Assembly: GCA_002315945.1 (NCBI GenBank)
Contig: DCIJ01000103.1
Location: forward strand, 808 to 14,826
DNA from: Lachnospiraceae bacterium UBA1729
Lineage (GTDB): Bacteria > Bacillota > Clostridia > Lachnospirales > Lachnospiraceae
Reading direction: 5' to 3'
Length of the DNA: 14,019 nucleotides
Positions 1 to 6,032 of this stretch are shown one piece after another (positions within the stretch are counted from its first letter, which is position 1; each line of letters starts with the position of its first letter). The notes beneath the pieces were generated by a model, which was not told where the DNA came from, made no database searches, and saw nothing but the letters and a program-made list of their open reading frames with translations. The translations under genes and the position numbers were made by a program.

Positions 1-37
1 CAAGTGTATAACAAATGTACTTTGAGGAGGTTTTCAC

Positions 38-880
38 ATGGATCAGATTAGGATCAGAGAGCTGAAAATTTATGCCCATCACGGGGTATACGATTTTGAA
101 AAGGAAAAGGGGCAGAATTTTTTTGTGAATGCAACACTTTGCCTCAATGCTTTTAAGGCAGGTGAGAGTGATTTGCTGGATAATACTGTAAATTATGCAG
201 CAGTATGCGAATTTATTGAAAAATTTCTCACAGAGAACACCTTTGATCTGCTGGAAGCAGCTTGTCAGGGATTGTGCGAAGCCTTATTACTCAGATTTGA
301 AAAGCTCAAAGAGGTCGAGATCGAAATCAGGAAACCTGAGGCGCCTATAAATTTGGAATTTGAGAGTGTGTCGGTTGTTATGAAGAGAGGCTGGCACAAG
401 GTTGTTCTGTCCATGGGTTCCAATATTGGAGACAGGGATAACTTCCTCAATGAAGCCATTGATAAAATCAATCTTCAGGAAAAATGTCGTGTCACCAGGG
501 TGTCTGATATAATTACCACCAGACCCTATGGCCTGGTAGATCAGGATGATTTTAGAAATGTAGCGGTATGTATTGAGACCCTGCTGTCGCCCTTTGAGAT
601 GCTGGAGCTGGGTCAAAGGCTGGAAAAAGAAGCTGAGAGAGTGAGGGAAATACACTGGGGCCCCAGAACCCTGGATGTGGATATTATCTTTTATGATGAT
701 CTGATTATCAGGGAAGAGAATCTGATTGTGCCTCATATTGATATGGAAAACCGATTCTTTGTGCTGGTGCCTCTCAAGCAGATTGCACCCGGCTGGATCC
801 ATCCTATATATGGCAAAACCGTTAATACCCTGTATGAAGAGCTGCGTATGAAGAAGGCAGCAGGCATGGATATGAAATGA
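38..880 (+). CDS. folBK: Bifunctional dihydroneopterin aldolase / HPPK (FolB-FolK fusion)
   Basis: This cytoplasmic enzyme covers two consecutive folate steps: cleavage of dihydroneopterin to 6-hydroxymethyl-dihydropterin plus glycolaldehyde (FolB), then ATP-dependent pyrophosphorylation of that product (FolK). Residues 1-118 are FolB-like, with HHGV near 14-17, GQNFFV at 25-30, TVNYA at 50-54 and IRKPEAPI at 97-104. Residues 120-275 are HPPK, with LSMGSNIGDR at 124-133, the signature WGPRTLDVDI at 207-216 and VPHIDMENRFFVLVPL at 231-246. About 280 residues is normal for the fusion. The start follows AGGAGG at 25-30 by seven bases. A gene such as folP may lie just upstream, since a possible coding tail ends at a TGA at 23-25. 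The final codons and stop are copied about 470 bases downstream, before the terminator. Confidence 0.95.
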   Translation: MDQIRIRELKIYAHHGVYDFEKEKGQNFFVNATLCLNAFKAGESDLLDNTVNYAAVCEFIEKFLTENTFDLLEAACQGLCEALLLRFEKLKEVEIEIRKPEAPINLEFESVSVVMKRGWHKVVLSMGSNIGDRDNFLNEAIDKINLQEKCRVTRVSDIITTRPYGLVDQDDFRNVAVCIETLLSPFEMLELGQRLEKEAERVREIHWGPRTLDVDIIFYDDLIIREENLIVPHIDMENRFFVLVPLKQIAPGWIHPIYGKTVNTLYEELRMKKAAGMDMK

Positions 881-886
881 TGGTGA

Positions 887-998
887 ATAGAATGGTTGGG
901 CCATAGAATGGATAGGCCATAGAATAGATGTGCTATAGAGTGGATGTGCTATAGAGTGGATGTGCTATAGAATGGCTGGGGTATACAATGGCTGGGCA
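887..998. repeat. Seven 16-bp tandem units
   Basis: Seven consecutive 16-base units start at 887, 903, 919, 935, 951, 967 and 983. Each begins ATAGA or ATACA and follows the pattern ATAGARTRGNTGKGSY loosely; units 4 and 5 are identical. Sixteen is not a multiple of three and there is no start signal, so this is not coding. The array begins six bases after the folBK stop codon. Function unknown; slippage expansion is the simplest origin. Confidence 0.85.
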
Positions 999-1032
999 AA
1001 ATAGCAGGGATTCTTTCTTTGCAAAAATTTAG

Positions 1033-1290
1033 TTTTACAGAAATCGAGAAATCTACAGATAATCTGTAACCCCCATGCTAAAAATTGGAGGCACCGCTTA
1101 CAGATTTAACTTGTTTTGGCCCCAAATCTGTAAACCCTTGTCCCGGAATTAGGGCGTAGGCTTACAGGAATCACGGAAATCTTAAGAAATCTGTAAACTC
1201 AACACTAAAAAAACAGTGTCTTGCTTACAGATATAATTAAGAATATGCCAGATCTGTAAACTCAATATTTGATTTTGCCCCATAATTTGT
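1033..1290. repeat. Four 63-64-bp units of alternating inverted half-sites
   Basis: Four units start near 1033, 1096, 1160 and 1223. Each opens with TTACAG (GCTTACAG in the last three), at 1035, 1098, 1162 and 1225. Each has the inverted CTGTAA at 1064, 1128, 1191 and 1254. Spacing is strikingly regular: 23-24 bases between TTACAG and CTGTAA inside a unit, and 28 bases from CTGTAA to the next TTACAG. Between half-sites the sequences differ, but units 2 and 3 carry extra short inverted repeats (CCCT...AGGG; ACACT...AGTGT). Unit 1 also holds a perfect palindrome TACAGAT-A-ATCTGTA at 1054-1068. The alternating orientation resembles BIME-type repeats or a protein-binding array. There is no open reading frame and no match that I recognise. 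Confidence 0.8.
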
Positions 1291-1356
1291 ATGAAAAACA
1301 ACGGGCATGAAAAATACAACGAGAATGAAAAAATTGCAGGCATGGATATGAAATGA
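1291..1356 (+). repeat. Short ATGAAAAA repeats ending in a second copy of the folBK 3' end
   Basis: Bases 1336-1356 are identical to the last 21 bases of folBK (860-880), including its stop codon, and the similarity extends back to 1325 (848 in the gene) with a few changes and one missing base. The copy is therefore out of frame and carries no gene. Two degenerate units beginning ATGAAAAA at 1291 and 1307 precede it. Because the terminator lies only 36 bases beyond this copy, the second copy probably marks the ancestral end of the gene, later separated from the present end by repeat growth. Confidence 0.8.
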
Positions 1357-1392
1357 AATTACCAAATTAAAACACATACATGAAATATTATT

Positions 1393-1419
1393 GCAGGTCT
1401 GAAAGGACCTGCTTTTTTT
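1393..1419 (+). terminator. Rho-independent terminator of folBK
   Basis: Perfect 7-bp stem GCAGGTC / GACCTGC (1393-1399 and 1406-1412) with a six-base loop, followed by seven T. It closes the folate transcription unit, unusually about 510 bases after the folBK stop codon because of the intervening repeats. The stretch from 1420 to 1527 holds nothing I can name apart from a weak, interrupted inverted repeat between 1461 and 1500. Confidence 0.9.
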
Positions 1420-1527
1420 ATGTAAATCAACCCAAAATGGGTATCGACGTATGTGTAAAAAAGCCCCTAAAATGTAGGAAAAGTGCGGTTTTTAAGGCTT
1501 GATATACAATATGTAGTAAAAGAGAAG

Positions 1528-1563
1528 TAACATTTCAGTAAATAGTTACAAACTGAAATGTTA
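1528..1563. promoter_or_regulatory. Perfect 12-bp inverted repeat upstream of the promoter
   Basis: TAACATTTCAGT (1528-1539) and ACTGAAATGTTA (1552-1563) are exact reverse complements separated by 12 bases. The right arm overlaps the upstream TGAAAT-N3-ATTTCA operator. Since it lies upstream of the predicted start site it should act as DNA, for instance as an additional binding site or half-site for the same regulator. Confidence 0.7.
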
Positions 1564-1568
1564 TTTCA
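1554..1568. promoter_or_regulatory. Putative RpiR operator O1 (TGAAAT-GTT-ATTTCA)
   Basis: A perfect 6-3-6 palindrome centred at 1561, just upstream of the -35 box. The identical half-sites recur at 1613-1627. RpiR-family regulators of sugar loci commonly bind TGAAA/TTTCA-type palindromes, and an RpiR gene lies in this locus. The link to that protein is inference. Confidence 0.65.
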
Positions 1569-1576
1569 AAATGCTG

Positions 1577-1605
1577 TTGACAAAAATTCTATTTCATGCA
1601 ATAAT
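1577..1605 (+). promoter_or_regulatory. Sigma-A promoter of the sugar ABC transporter operon
   Basis: Consensus -35 TTGACA at 1577-1582, a 17-base spacer, and -10 AATAAT at 1600-1605 (5 of 6 matches). Transcription should start near 1612. The promoter lies between two identical palindromes. A further half-site ATTTCA (1591-1596) sits in the spacer, giving an ATTTCAT...ATGAAAT pair with 1612-1618 across the -10 box. Confidence 0.8.
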
Positions 1606-1612
1606 GCACCTA

Positions 1613-1627
1613 TGAAATGATATTTCA
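1613..1627. promoter_or_regulatory. Putative RpiR operator O2 (TGAAAT-GAT-ATTTCA)
   Basis: A perfect 6-3-6 palindrome with the same half-sites as O1, centred at 1620 and placed at the predicted transcription start. Bound protein there should block initiation. Centre-to-centre distance to O1 is 59 bp, so a dimer-of-dimers could hold both sites and the promoter between them. Confidence 0.65.
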
Positions 1628-1647
1628 GAAAAACGGATTGAAAATCA

Positions 1648-1674
1648 GGCCTGAAAAATGCGCGGTTTCGGGCC
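1648..1674 (+). other. 5' leader hairpin of the sugar operon
   Basis: GGCCTGAAA (1648-1656) and TTTCGGGCC (1666-1674) form a nine-pair RNA stem with one G-U pair and a nine-base loop, about 50 bases before the first start codon. There is no T run, so it is not a terminator. It may stabilise the mRNA. The embedded TGAAA...TTTC could alternatively be a degenerate operator. Confidence 0.5.
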
Positions 1675-1724
1675 AGACCAAAAATGGAGAAACGGTCAAA
1701 ACAATTTAGGAGGGACTAAACTAA

Positions 1725-3083
1725 ATGAAAAAGACAACATTAATGAAAAAGCTTTTGGCAACTACAGTTGCTGGCATCATGGTAGCTTCACTGACAGCTT
1801 GTGGATCACAGGCACCTGCAGCTCCTGCAGCAGAAGCACCTAAGGAAGAAGCTCCTGCAGCAGCACCTGCAGCAGAAGCAAAAGAAGAAGCAGCAGCACC
1901 TGCAGGTGATGGGGTAACACTTGAGTTCCAGCAGTGGTGGGGTGTTGAAATGCCTGATGGAGCACTCCAGGAAATCGTTGATGGATTTACAGCTCAGACT
2001 GGTATCAATATTTCACTTCTTTCAAATCCTTATGCTGATACAAAGACTCAGATTGCAGCTGGAGCTTCTACTGGAACTATGGCTGACGTAGTTGGTCTTG
2101 ATGGTTCATGGGTATATGATTTCGCAAAACAGGGCGCTATCTCAAATCTTTCAGAGCTTATGAAGGCAGATGGATATGATGATTCACAGCTTTCAGACCA
2201 GATTAAATATAACGGTGATACATACATGATTCCTGTTGTTAACTTTGCATATCCTCTGTATGTAAATCTTGACATCCTTGAGCAGGCAGGAGTTGAAAAG
2301 GTTCCTGAGACATGGACAGAGTTCCTTGCAGCATGTGACAAGATTAAAGCTAATACAGATGCAGCTGCATACTGCATTCCTCTTAATACAGAAGCTCCTA
2401 ACGGAATTCAGAACCAGTTCATGAGCTGGGTATGGGCTTCAGGCGGCAATATGCTGAAGGACGGCAAGCCTGGTCTTACAGGTAATGATACAGTTACCAA
2501 GACTGTAGAGCTCTTCAAGACAATGTATGACAAGAAGTATCTCACTGATGGTGTATATGCACTTCAGGAGCAGGATATGGTTAACGAATTTGAGAACGGC
2601 CGTCTTGCATTCATGATCGATGGTGTATCTCACCTTACAACTATTACAAATGAGAGCCCGGACCTTAAGTTTACTGTAGCTCCTCAGCCTAAGGCAGATG
2701 GATACACAGGCAAGAGCGGTATGGACGTAGCTTGCTGGGGTATTGGTATCTCTGGCAATTCAGAGCATCAGGCAGAATGTATGCAGTTTGTTGAATACAT
2801 GATGAGCCCAGAAGTAAATGCTAAACTTGCACAGATTGCAAACGCATTCCCTGGCAATATCAATGCAAATCCTGATTACTCATCTAACAGCGAACTTTTC
2901 CTTAAGGCATTTGATCTGTGGAATACCTGTTATGCAATCAATGAGTTCACAGGCGCTCCTACATCAGAAGATTTGATGAGATCATTCAACGAAGAACTGA
3001 TTCTCTACCTGGATGGTGACACAGCTACAACAGATGATATGCTTGCTAATATTCAGGCAGCATGGGAAGAAGCATATAACTAA
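1725..3083 (+). CDS. Sugar ABC transporter substrate-binding lipoprotein
   Basis: Membrane-anchored extracellular binding protein of the family 1 solute-binding type (SBP_bac_1), capturing a sugar or oligosaccharide for the two permeases downstream. A lipoprotein signal peptide covers residues 1-25, with basic MKK start, hydrophobic core and lipobox LTAC; Cys26 is the acylated residue. Residues 27-61 form an Ala/Pro/Glu-rich linker with internal repeats (APAAEA twice), a flexible tether. The mature domain starts near VTLEFQQWWG (64-73) and carries typical features such as LDGSWVYDFAKQG and AFMIDGVSHL. AGGAGGG at 1708-1714 with ten-base spacing supports this start over the Met at residue 7. 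Codon use looks strongly biased, as expected for an abundant protein. The substrate cannot be read from sequence. Confidence 0.93.
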   Translation: MKKTTLMKKLLATTVAGIMVASLTACGSQAPAAPAAEAPKEEAPAAAPAAEAKEEAAAPAGDGVTLEFQQWWGVEMPDGALQEIVDGFTAQTGINISLLSNPYADTKTQIAAGASTGTMADVVGLDGSWVYDFAKQGAISNLSELMKADGYDDSQLSDQIKYNGDTYMIPVVNFAYPLYVNLDILEQAGVEKVPETWTEFLAACDKIKANTDAAAYCIPLNTEAPNGIQNQFMSWVWASGGNMLKDGKPGLTGNDTVTKTVELFKTMYDKKYLTDGVYALQEQDMVNEFENGRLAFMIDGVSHLTTITNESPDLKFTVAPQPKADGYTGKSGMDVACWGIGISGNSEHQAECMQFVEYMMSPEVNAKLAQIANAFPGNINANPDYSSNSELFLKAFDLWNTCYAINEFTGAPTSEDLMRSFNEELILYLDGDTATTDDMLANIQAAWEEAYN

Positions 3084-3132
3084 TTAGTTTAAATCTTAGA
3101 TAATAATTAGATTATAGGAATGTGAATTTTGG

Positions 3133-3159
3133 TCGGGATGTGTGATATGCACATCCCGA
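3133..3159 (+). other. Intergenic hairpin between binding protein and permease genes
   Basis: Perfect 10-bp stem TCGGGATGTG / CACATCCCGA (3133-3142, 3150-3159) with a seven-base loop, followed only by TTTAAAA. Without a proper T run it is a weak terminator at most. In binding-protein operons such a hairpin commonly protects the upstream mRNA or attenuates read-through, giving more binding protein than permease. That role is inferred here. Confidence 0.75.
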
Positions 3160-3226
3160 TTTAAAAGTACATACCATAATGCTGTTGGTGAAACCAGGGG
3201 CGTTGTGGTAAGAGGGAGACAAAGTT

Positions 3227-4123
3227 ATGAACACAGCTAATCAAACAGCTAAAATACGAAAAAAAATAACTCCCTACATGTATCTGATGCCAACAATCGT
3301 TCTGATGGTGATACTTCTGGTTGTTCCCATCTGCATGGTTATTAAGTTCTCAATGCTGGATGAAGCTATTACATCCAAAGCACCTTCATTTGTAGGAATT
3401 AAAAACTATGTAAAAGTGCTTACAGATAAAAATTTCTGGAATGCAGCAAAGAACACCATGTTTTTTGTCCTTGTCAGTATTGTGGCGCATATGGTAATAG
3501 GTATGGTTTTTGCCATGGTTTTAAATACCAGATACCTGTCAAGCACAACAAAGGGATTGTGCAGAGTTATTTTTGCACTGCCGTGGATGTTTACAGCTTC
3601 TGTAATTGCCATCCTCTGGAGATTGATGATGAACCCAAGCGGTATCATTAATTATCTGATAGTAACCTTACACCTGTCGCCGGAAGGAGTTGACTGGCTT
3701 GCCTCTAGAAGTGTAGCTCTGATAGCGGTAACAATTATCAATATCTGGTCGGGCTATCCCTTCTATATGATAAGTATGTTAGCAGGCCTTCAGGGAATAT
3801 CAACTGATATGTATGAAGCCAGTGCTTTGGATGGAGCCAATGGAATCAGGACTTTTATTCATATCACACTACCTTCCCTTAAGCCTATTTTAATCAGTCT
3901 GATAATGCTGGATTTTGTATGGACATTACAGCAGTTTGCACTGATCTGGATGACAACTGGTGGTGGTCCTGTAGGATCAACTGAAACCATTGCAACCTAT
4001 ATCTACAAGCAGGCCTTCTCCAAGTACAAATATTCCATTGCATCTACAGCAGCAGTATTGCTTCTCATAATATGTATTATCATAGGAATCTTCTATGTAA
4101 GACATCAGAGATCGGAGGAGTAG
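3227..4123 (+). CDS. Sugar ABC transporter permease, MalF/UgpA type
   Basis: Inner-membrane permease subunit (binding-protein-dependent transport family, BPD_transp_1). About six hydrophobic segments are visible, near residues 17-39, 75-98, 111-133, 162-187, 218-245 and 270-293. The cytoplasmic EAA loop that contacts the ATPase is EASALDGA at 198-205, continuing to ITLP at 213-216. At 298 residues it has the normal length for a MalF-like subunit without extra domains. GAGGGAG at 3212-3218 supports the start. It is followed by the partner permease three bases after its stop, so the two are co-translated. No ATP-binding gene is present nearby; in Firmicutes a shared MsmK-type ATPase encoded elsewhere usually serves such systems. 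Confidence 0.95.
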   Translation: MNTANQTAKIRKKITPYMYLMPTIVLMVILLVVPICMVIKFSMLDEAITSKAPSFVGIKNYVKVLTDKNFWNAAKNTMFFVLVSIVAHMVIGMVFAMVLNTRYLSSTTKGLCRVIFALPWMFTASVIAILWRLMMNPSGIINYLIVTLHLSPEGVDWLASRSVALIAVTIINIWSGYPFYMISMLAGLQGISTDMYEASALDGANGIRTFIHITLPSLKPILISLIMLDFVWTLQQFALIWMTTGGGPVGSTETIATYIYKQAFSKYKYSIASTAAVLLLIICIIIGIFYVRHQRSEE

Positions 4124-4126
4124 AAA

Positions 4127-4960
4127 ATGGTAGGAAGAAAAAAACTTTGGGTCAAGATACTAGTTATCCTGATACTTATTATCGGAACATTGTGGGCAGG
4201 ATTTCCTATCCTTTGGATGATGCTGAATTCCTTCAAGCCCAATGCAGAAATATTTGCATGGCCACCTGTATGGATTTCAAAAAGTGCTAGTTTTGAAGCC
4301 TATATCAAGATTTTCCATAATCCTGAACAGGTTAGATTTTTTATTAACAGTTATGTGATTGCAGGAATAGTTGTGTGTTTGACATTGGTAGTTGGTATTA
4401 TGGCCAGCTACGCATTCAGCCGATTCAATTTCCGGGGAAAGGAATTTATCAACACTGTTATTGTAGCAGTTCAGGCGGTTCCACCCATCACACTGCTGAT
4501 ACCTTATTTATCATTAATCGTTGCATTAAAAATATATAACACATACTGGGCACTGGTACTTACCTACCTGGTATTTACACTTCCATATTGCATACTGATG
4601 ACAACAGGTTACTTCAATACTATTTCAAGGGCTCTTGATGAAGCGGTTATGATTGACGGCGGCTCCAGATGGTACGCTCTCTGGAAGGTACTGGTACCTA
4701 CATCCATCCCGGGTCTTGTATCTGTTGGAATGTACACCTTTATGCAGGCATGGAATGAATATCTGTTTGCACTTACCCTGACCAAAACCAATGAAATGAG
4801 AACAGTTCCTGTAGGAATCAACCTTCTCATGGGCCAGCATGCATACGAGTGGAATCAGATGATGGCTATGAGTGTTTTGGGATCACTTCCCATACTAATA
4901 TTGTTCCTGTTCTTCCAGAAATACTTTATCGCTGGTATGACCTCAGGTGCAGTTAAATAA
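4127..4960 (+). CDS. Sugar ABC transporter permease, MalG/UgpE type
   Basis: Second membrane subunit, forming a heterodimer channel with the preceding permease. Six hydrophobic segments can be seen (about 8-31, 73-96, 108-130, 139-161, 192-212 and 243-265). The EAA motif is EAVMIDGG at 172-179 with LVPTSIPG at 189-196, as in MalG-family proteins. The C terminus (FIAGMTSGAVK) is typical of the family. Its ribosome site GGAGGAG at 4114-4120 lies inside the last codons of the previous gene, implying translational coupling. The aldolase gene follows after 30 bases, so the operon continues. Confidence 0.95.
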   Translation: MVGRKKLWVKILVILILIIGTLWAGFPILWMMLNSFKPNAEIFAWPPVWISKSASFEAYIKIFHNPEQVRFFINSYVIAGIVVCLTLVVGIMASYAFSRFNFRGKEFINTVIVAVQAVPPITLLIPYLSLIVALKIYNTYWALVLTYLVFTLPYCILMTTGYFNTISRALDEAVMIDGGSRWYALWKVLVPTSIPGLVSVGMYTFMQAWNEYLFALTLTKTNEMRTVPVGINLLMGQHAYEWNQMMAMSVLGSLPILILFLFFQKYFIAGMTSGAVK

Positions 4961-4990
4961 ATTTATCTATTTCAAAAAAGGAGAAAAATT

Positions 4991-5854
4991 ATGTTATTGA
5001 ATATGAAAGACCTCTTAAAGGTAGCTAATGAGAACAACTTCGCAGTACCTGCATTCAACATCGCTGAGTACTCAATGTTTAACGCAGTTATGCAGATCTG
5101 TGAGGAGAAAAATGCTCCTGTAATCATCTCCATTCATCCTGATGAGCTGGCACACCAGACTCCTTCGATTGTTAAGGCTGTTGTAGACCGTGCACACAAG
5201 TCACCTATTCCTGTAGTTATCCATCTGGATCACGGCGCTTCCTTTGAGCAGGTTATGTTAGCTATTCAGTCAGGCTATACATCAGTTATGATCGATGGCT
5301 CTGCGCTTCCTTTTGAAGAGAATATCGCTGTATGCCAGAAGGTTGTTCAGGCAGCTCATGCTGTTAATGTATCTGTTGAAGGCGAGCTTGGTACAATCGG
5401 ATCAACTGACCCTGCTACCATCGAAAAAGGCGCTAACAAGATTATCTACACAGATCCTGATGATGCTGTTAAGTTTGTAGAGGCAACTGGTGTTGATACA
5501 CTGGCAATCGCTATCGGTACAGCTCACGGAATTTATCCTAAGGGAATGATTCCTGAACTGAAGCTTGATCTGTTAAAAGAAATCAAGGCTAAGGTTTCTA
5601 TCCCACTGGTTCTTCACGGTGGTTCTAACAACCCTGATGCTGAAATTGGTCAGTCAGTAACTCTTGGTGTTAACAAGATCAACATCTCCAGTGATATCAA
5701 GGTGGCTTACTATGAGAAGATGAGAGAAGTATTACAGAATACATCACTTCGTGAGCCTGGCGAGATCCAGCCTCCATGTATGGAAGCTCTCAAGGTTGTA
5801 GCAGCTCACAAGCTTGAACTGTTCCAGACAGTTGGTAAGGCTGCACTTTACTAA
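4991..5854 (+). CDS. Class II ketose-bisphosphate aldolase (fructose/tagatose type)
   Basis: Cytoplasmic zinc-dependent aldolase that cleaves a ketose 1,6-bisphosphate (fructose or tagatose) to glyceraldehyde 3-phosphate and dihydroxyacetone phosphate. Visible family motifs are HLDHG at 78-82 (catalytic Asp80, zinc ligand His81), VEGELGTIG at 129-137, GTAHG at 176-180 (zinc His179), LHGGS at 208-212 (zinc His209) and INISSD at 230-235 for phosphate binding. LHGGS is followed by NNPD where many relatives have GIPD, so the substrate could differ from plain fructose bisphosphate. At 287 residues it has the usual length. AAGGAG at 4978-4983 supports the start. Being in the transporter operon, it most likely serves catabolism of the imported sugar. 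Its 3' end, including the stop codon, is tandemly copied just downstream. Confidence 0.93.
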   Translation: MLLNMKDLLKVANENNFAVPAFNIAEYSMFNAVMQICEEKNAPVIISIHPDELAHQTPSIVKAVVDRAHKSPIPVVIHLDHGASFEQVMLAIQSGYTSVMIDGSALPFEENIAVCQKVVQAAHAVNVSVEGELGTIGSTDPATIEKGANKIIYTDPDDAVKFVEATGVDTLAIAIGTAHGIYPKGMIPELKLDLLKEIKAKVSIPLVLHGGSNNPDAEIGQSVTLGVNKINISSDIKVAYYEKMREVLQNTSLREPGEIQPPCMEALKVVAAHKLELFQTVGKAALY

Positions 5855-5900
5855 TGGTCAGAGTGCACTCTGATAATAGTCGGGGTGCACTCTGCTAATA
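5842..5900 (+). repeat. Three 22-bp tandem copies of the aldolase gene end; also a hairpin
   Basis: The hexamer TGCACT recurs at 5842, 5864 and 5886, exactly 22 bases apart, each followed by a TTACTAAT, CTGATAAT or CTGCTAAT variant. The first copy is the true end of the aldolase gene (stop 5852-5854); the next two are noncoding. They create a perfect palindrome at 5859-5872 and a 10-bp stem CAGAGTGCAC / GTGCACTCTG (5859-5868, 5885-5894) in the RNA. No T run follows, so it would at best be a weak terminator or an mRNA-end stabiliser. Confidence 0.7.
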
Positions 5901-5907
5901 TGAGTTG

Positions 5908-5976
5908 AAATTCATATTCTTTTGGGAATAAAATTCATATTCTTTTAGGAATAGAAATTGATATTCTTTTTTATAT
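5908..5976. repeat. Three 23-24-bp repeats upstream of the RpiR regulator gene
   Basis: Units start at 5908, 5931 and 5955, each reading AAATTSATATTCTTTT followed in the first two by GGGAAT or AGGAAT. Units 1 and 2 each contain the inverted pair TATTC-N6-GAATA; unit 3 keeps only the left half. Unit 1 is preceded by TG, forming TGAAATTCA. Location just before the regulator's likely promoter suggests iterated binding sites, perhaps for autoregulation, but slippage alone would also explain them. Confidence 0.6.
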
Positions 5977-5985
5977 AAAAAGTTT

Positions 5986-6001
5986 TATACTAGAATTCTA
6001 G
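5986..6001 (+). promoter_or_regulatory. Possible -10 box and 12-bp palindrome before the regulator gene
   Basis: TATACT at 5986-5991 is a fair -10 box with no clear -35 at correct spacing (TTGATA at 5958 is 22 bases away). It overlaps a perfect palindrome CTAGAATTCTAG at 5990-6001, which would sit at the transcription start. This suggests a separate, controlled promoter for the regulator and kinase genes, in addition to any read-through from the aldolase gene. Confidence 0.35.
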
Positions 6002-6032
6002 AGAAAATATGAATTACAAAGGGGAGAATATG

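Noticed and set aside
1..25. Tail of an upstream gene ending with TGA at 23-25
   Set aside because: Plausible as the end of a folate gene, but seven codons are too few to identify anything, so it is mentioned only in the folBK entry.
287..904. Minus-strand open frame of 205 codons across folBK
   Set aside because: It lies antisense to a confidently identified gene, has no ribosome site or family motifs, and reads as a shadow of the folBK codon pattern.
1033..1290. Possible CRISPR array
   Set aside because: The conserved parts alternate in orientation and are only 6-12 bases long; true CRISPR repeats are longer direct repeats, and no cas gene is near.
1658..1843. Plus-strand open frame of 61 codons overlapping the start of the lipoprotein gene
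   Set aside because: It runs through the leader hairpin and the ribosome site, and its second half is an out-of-frame reading of the signal peptide.
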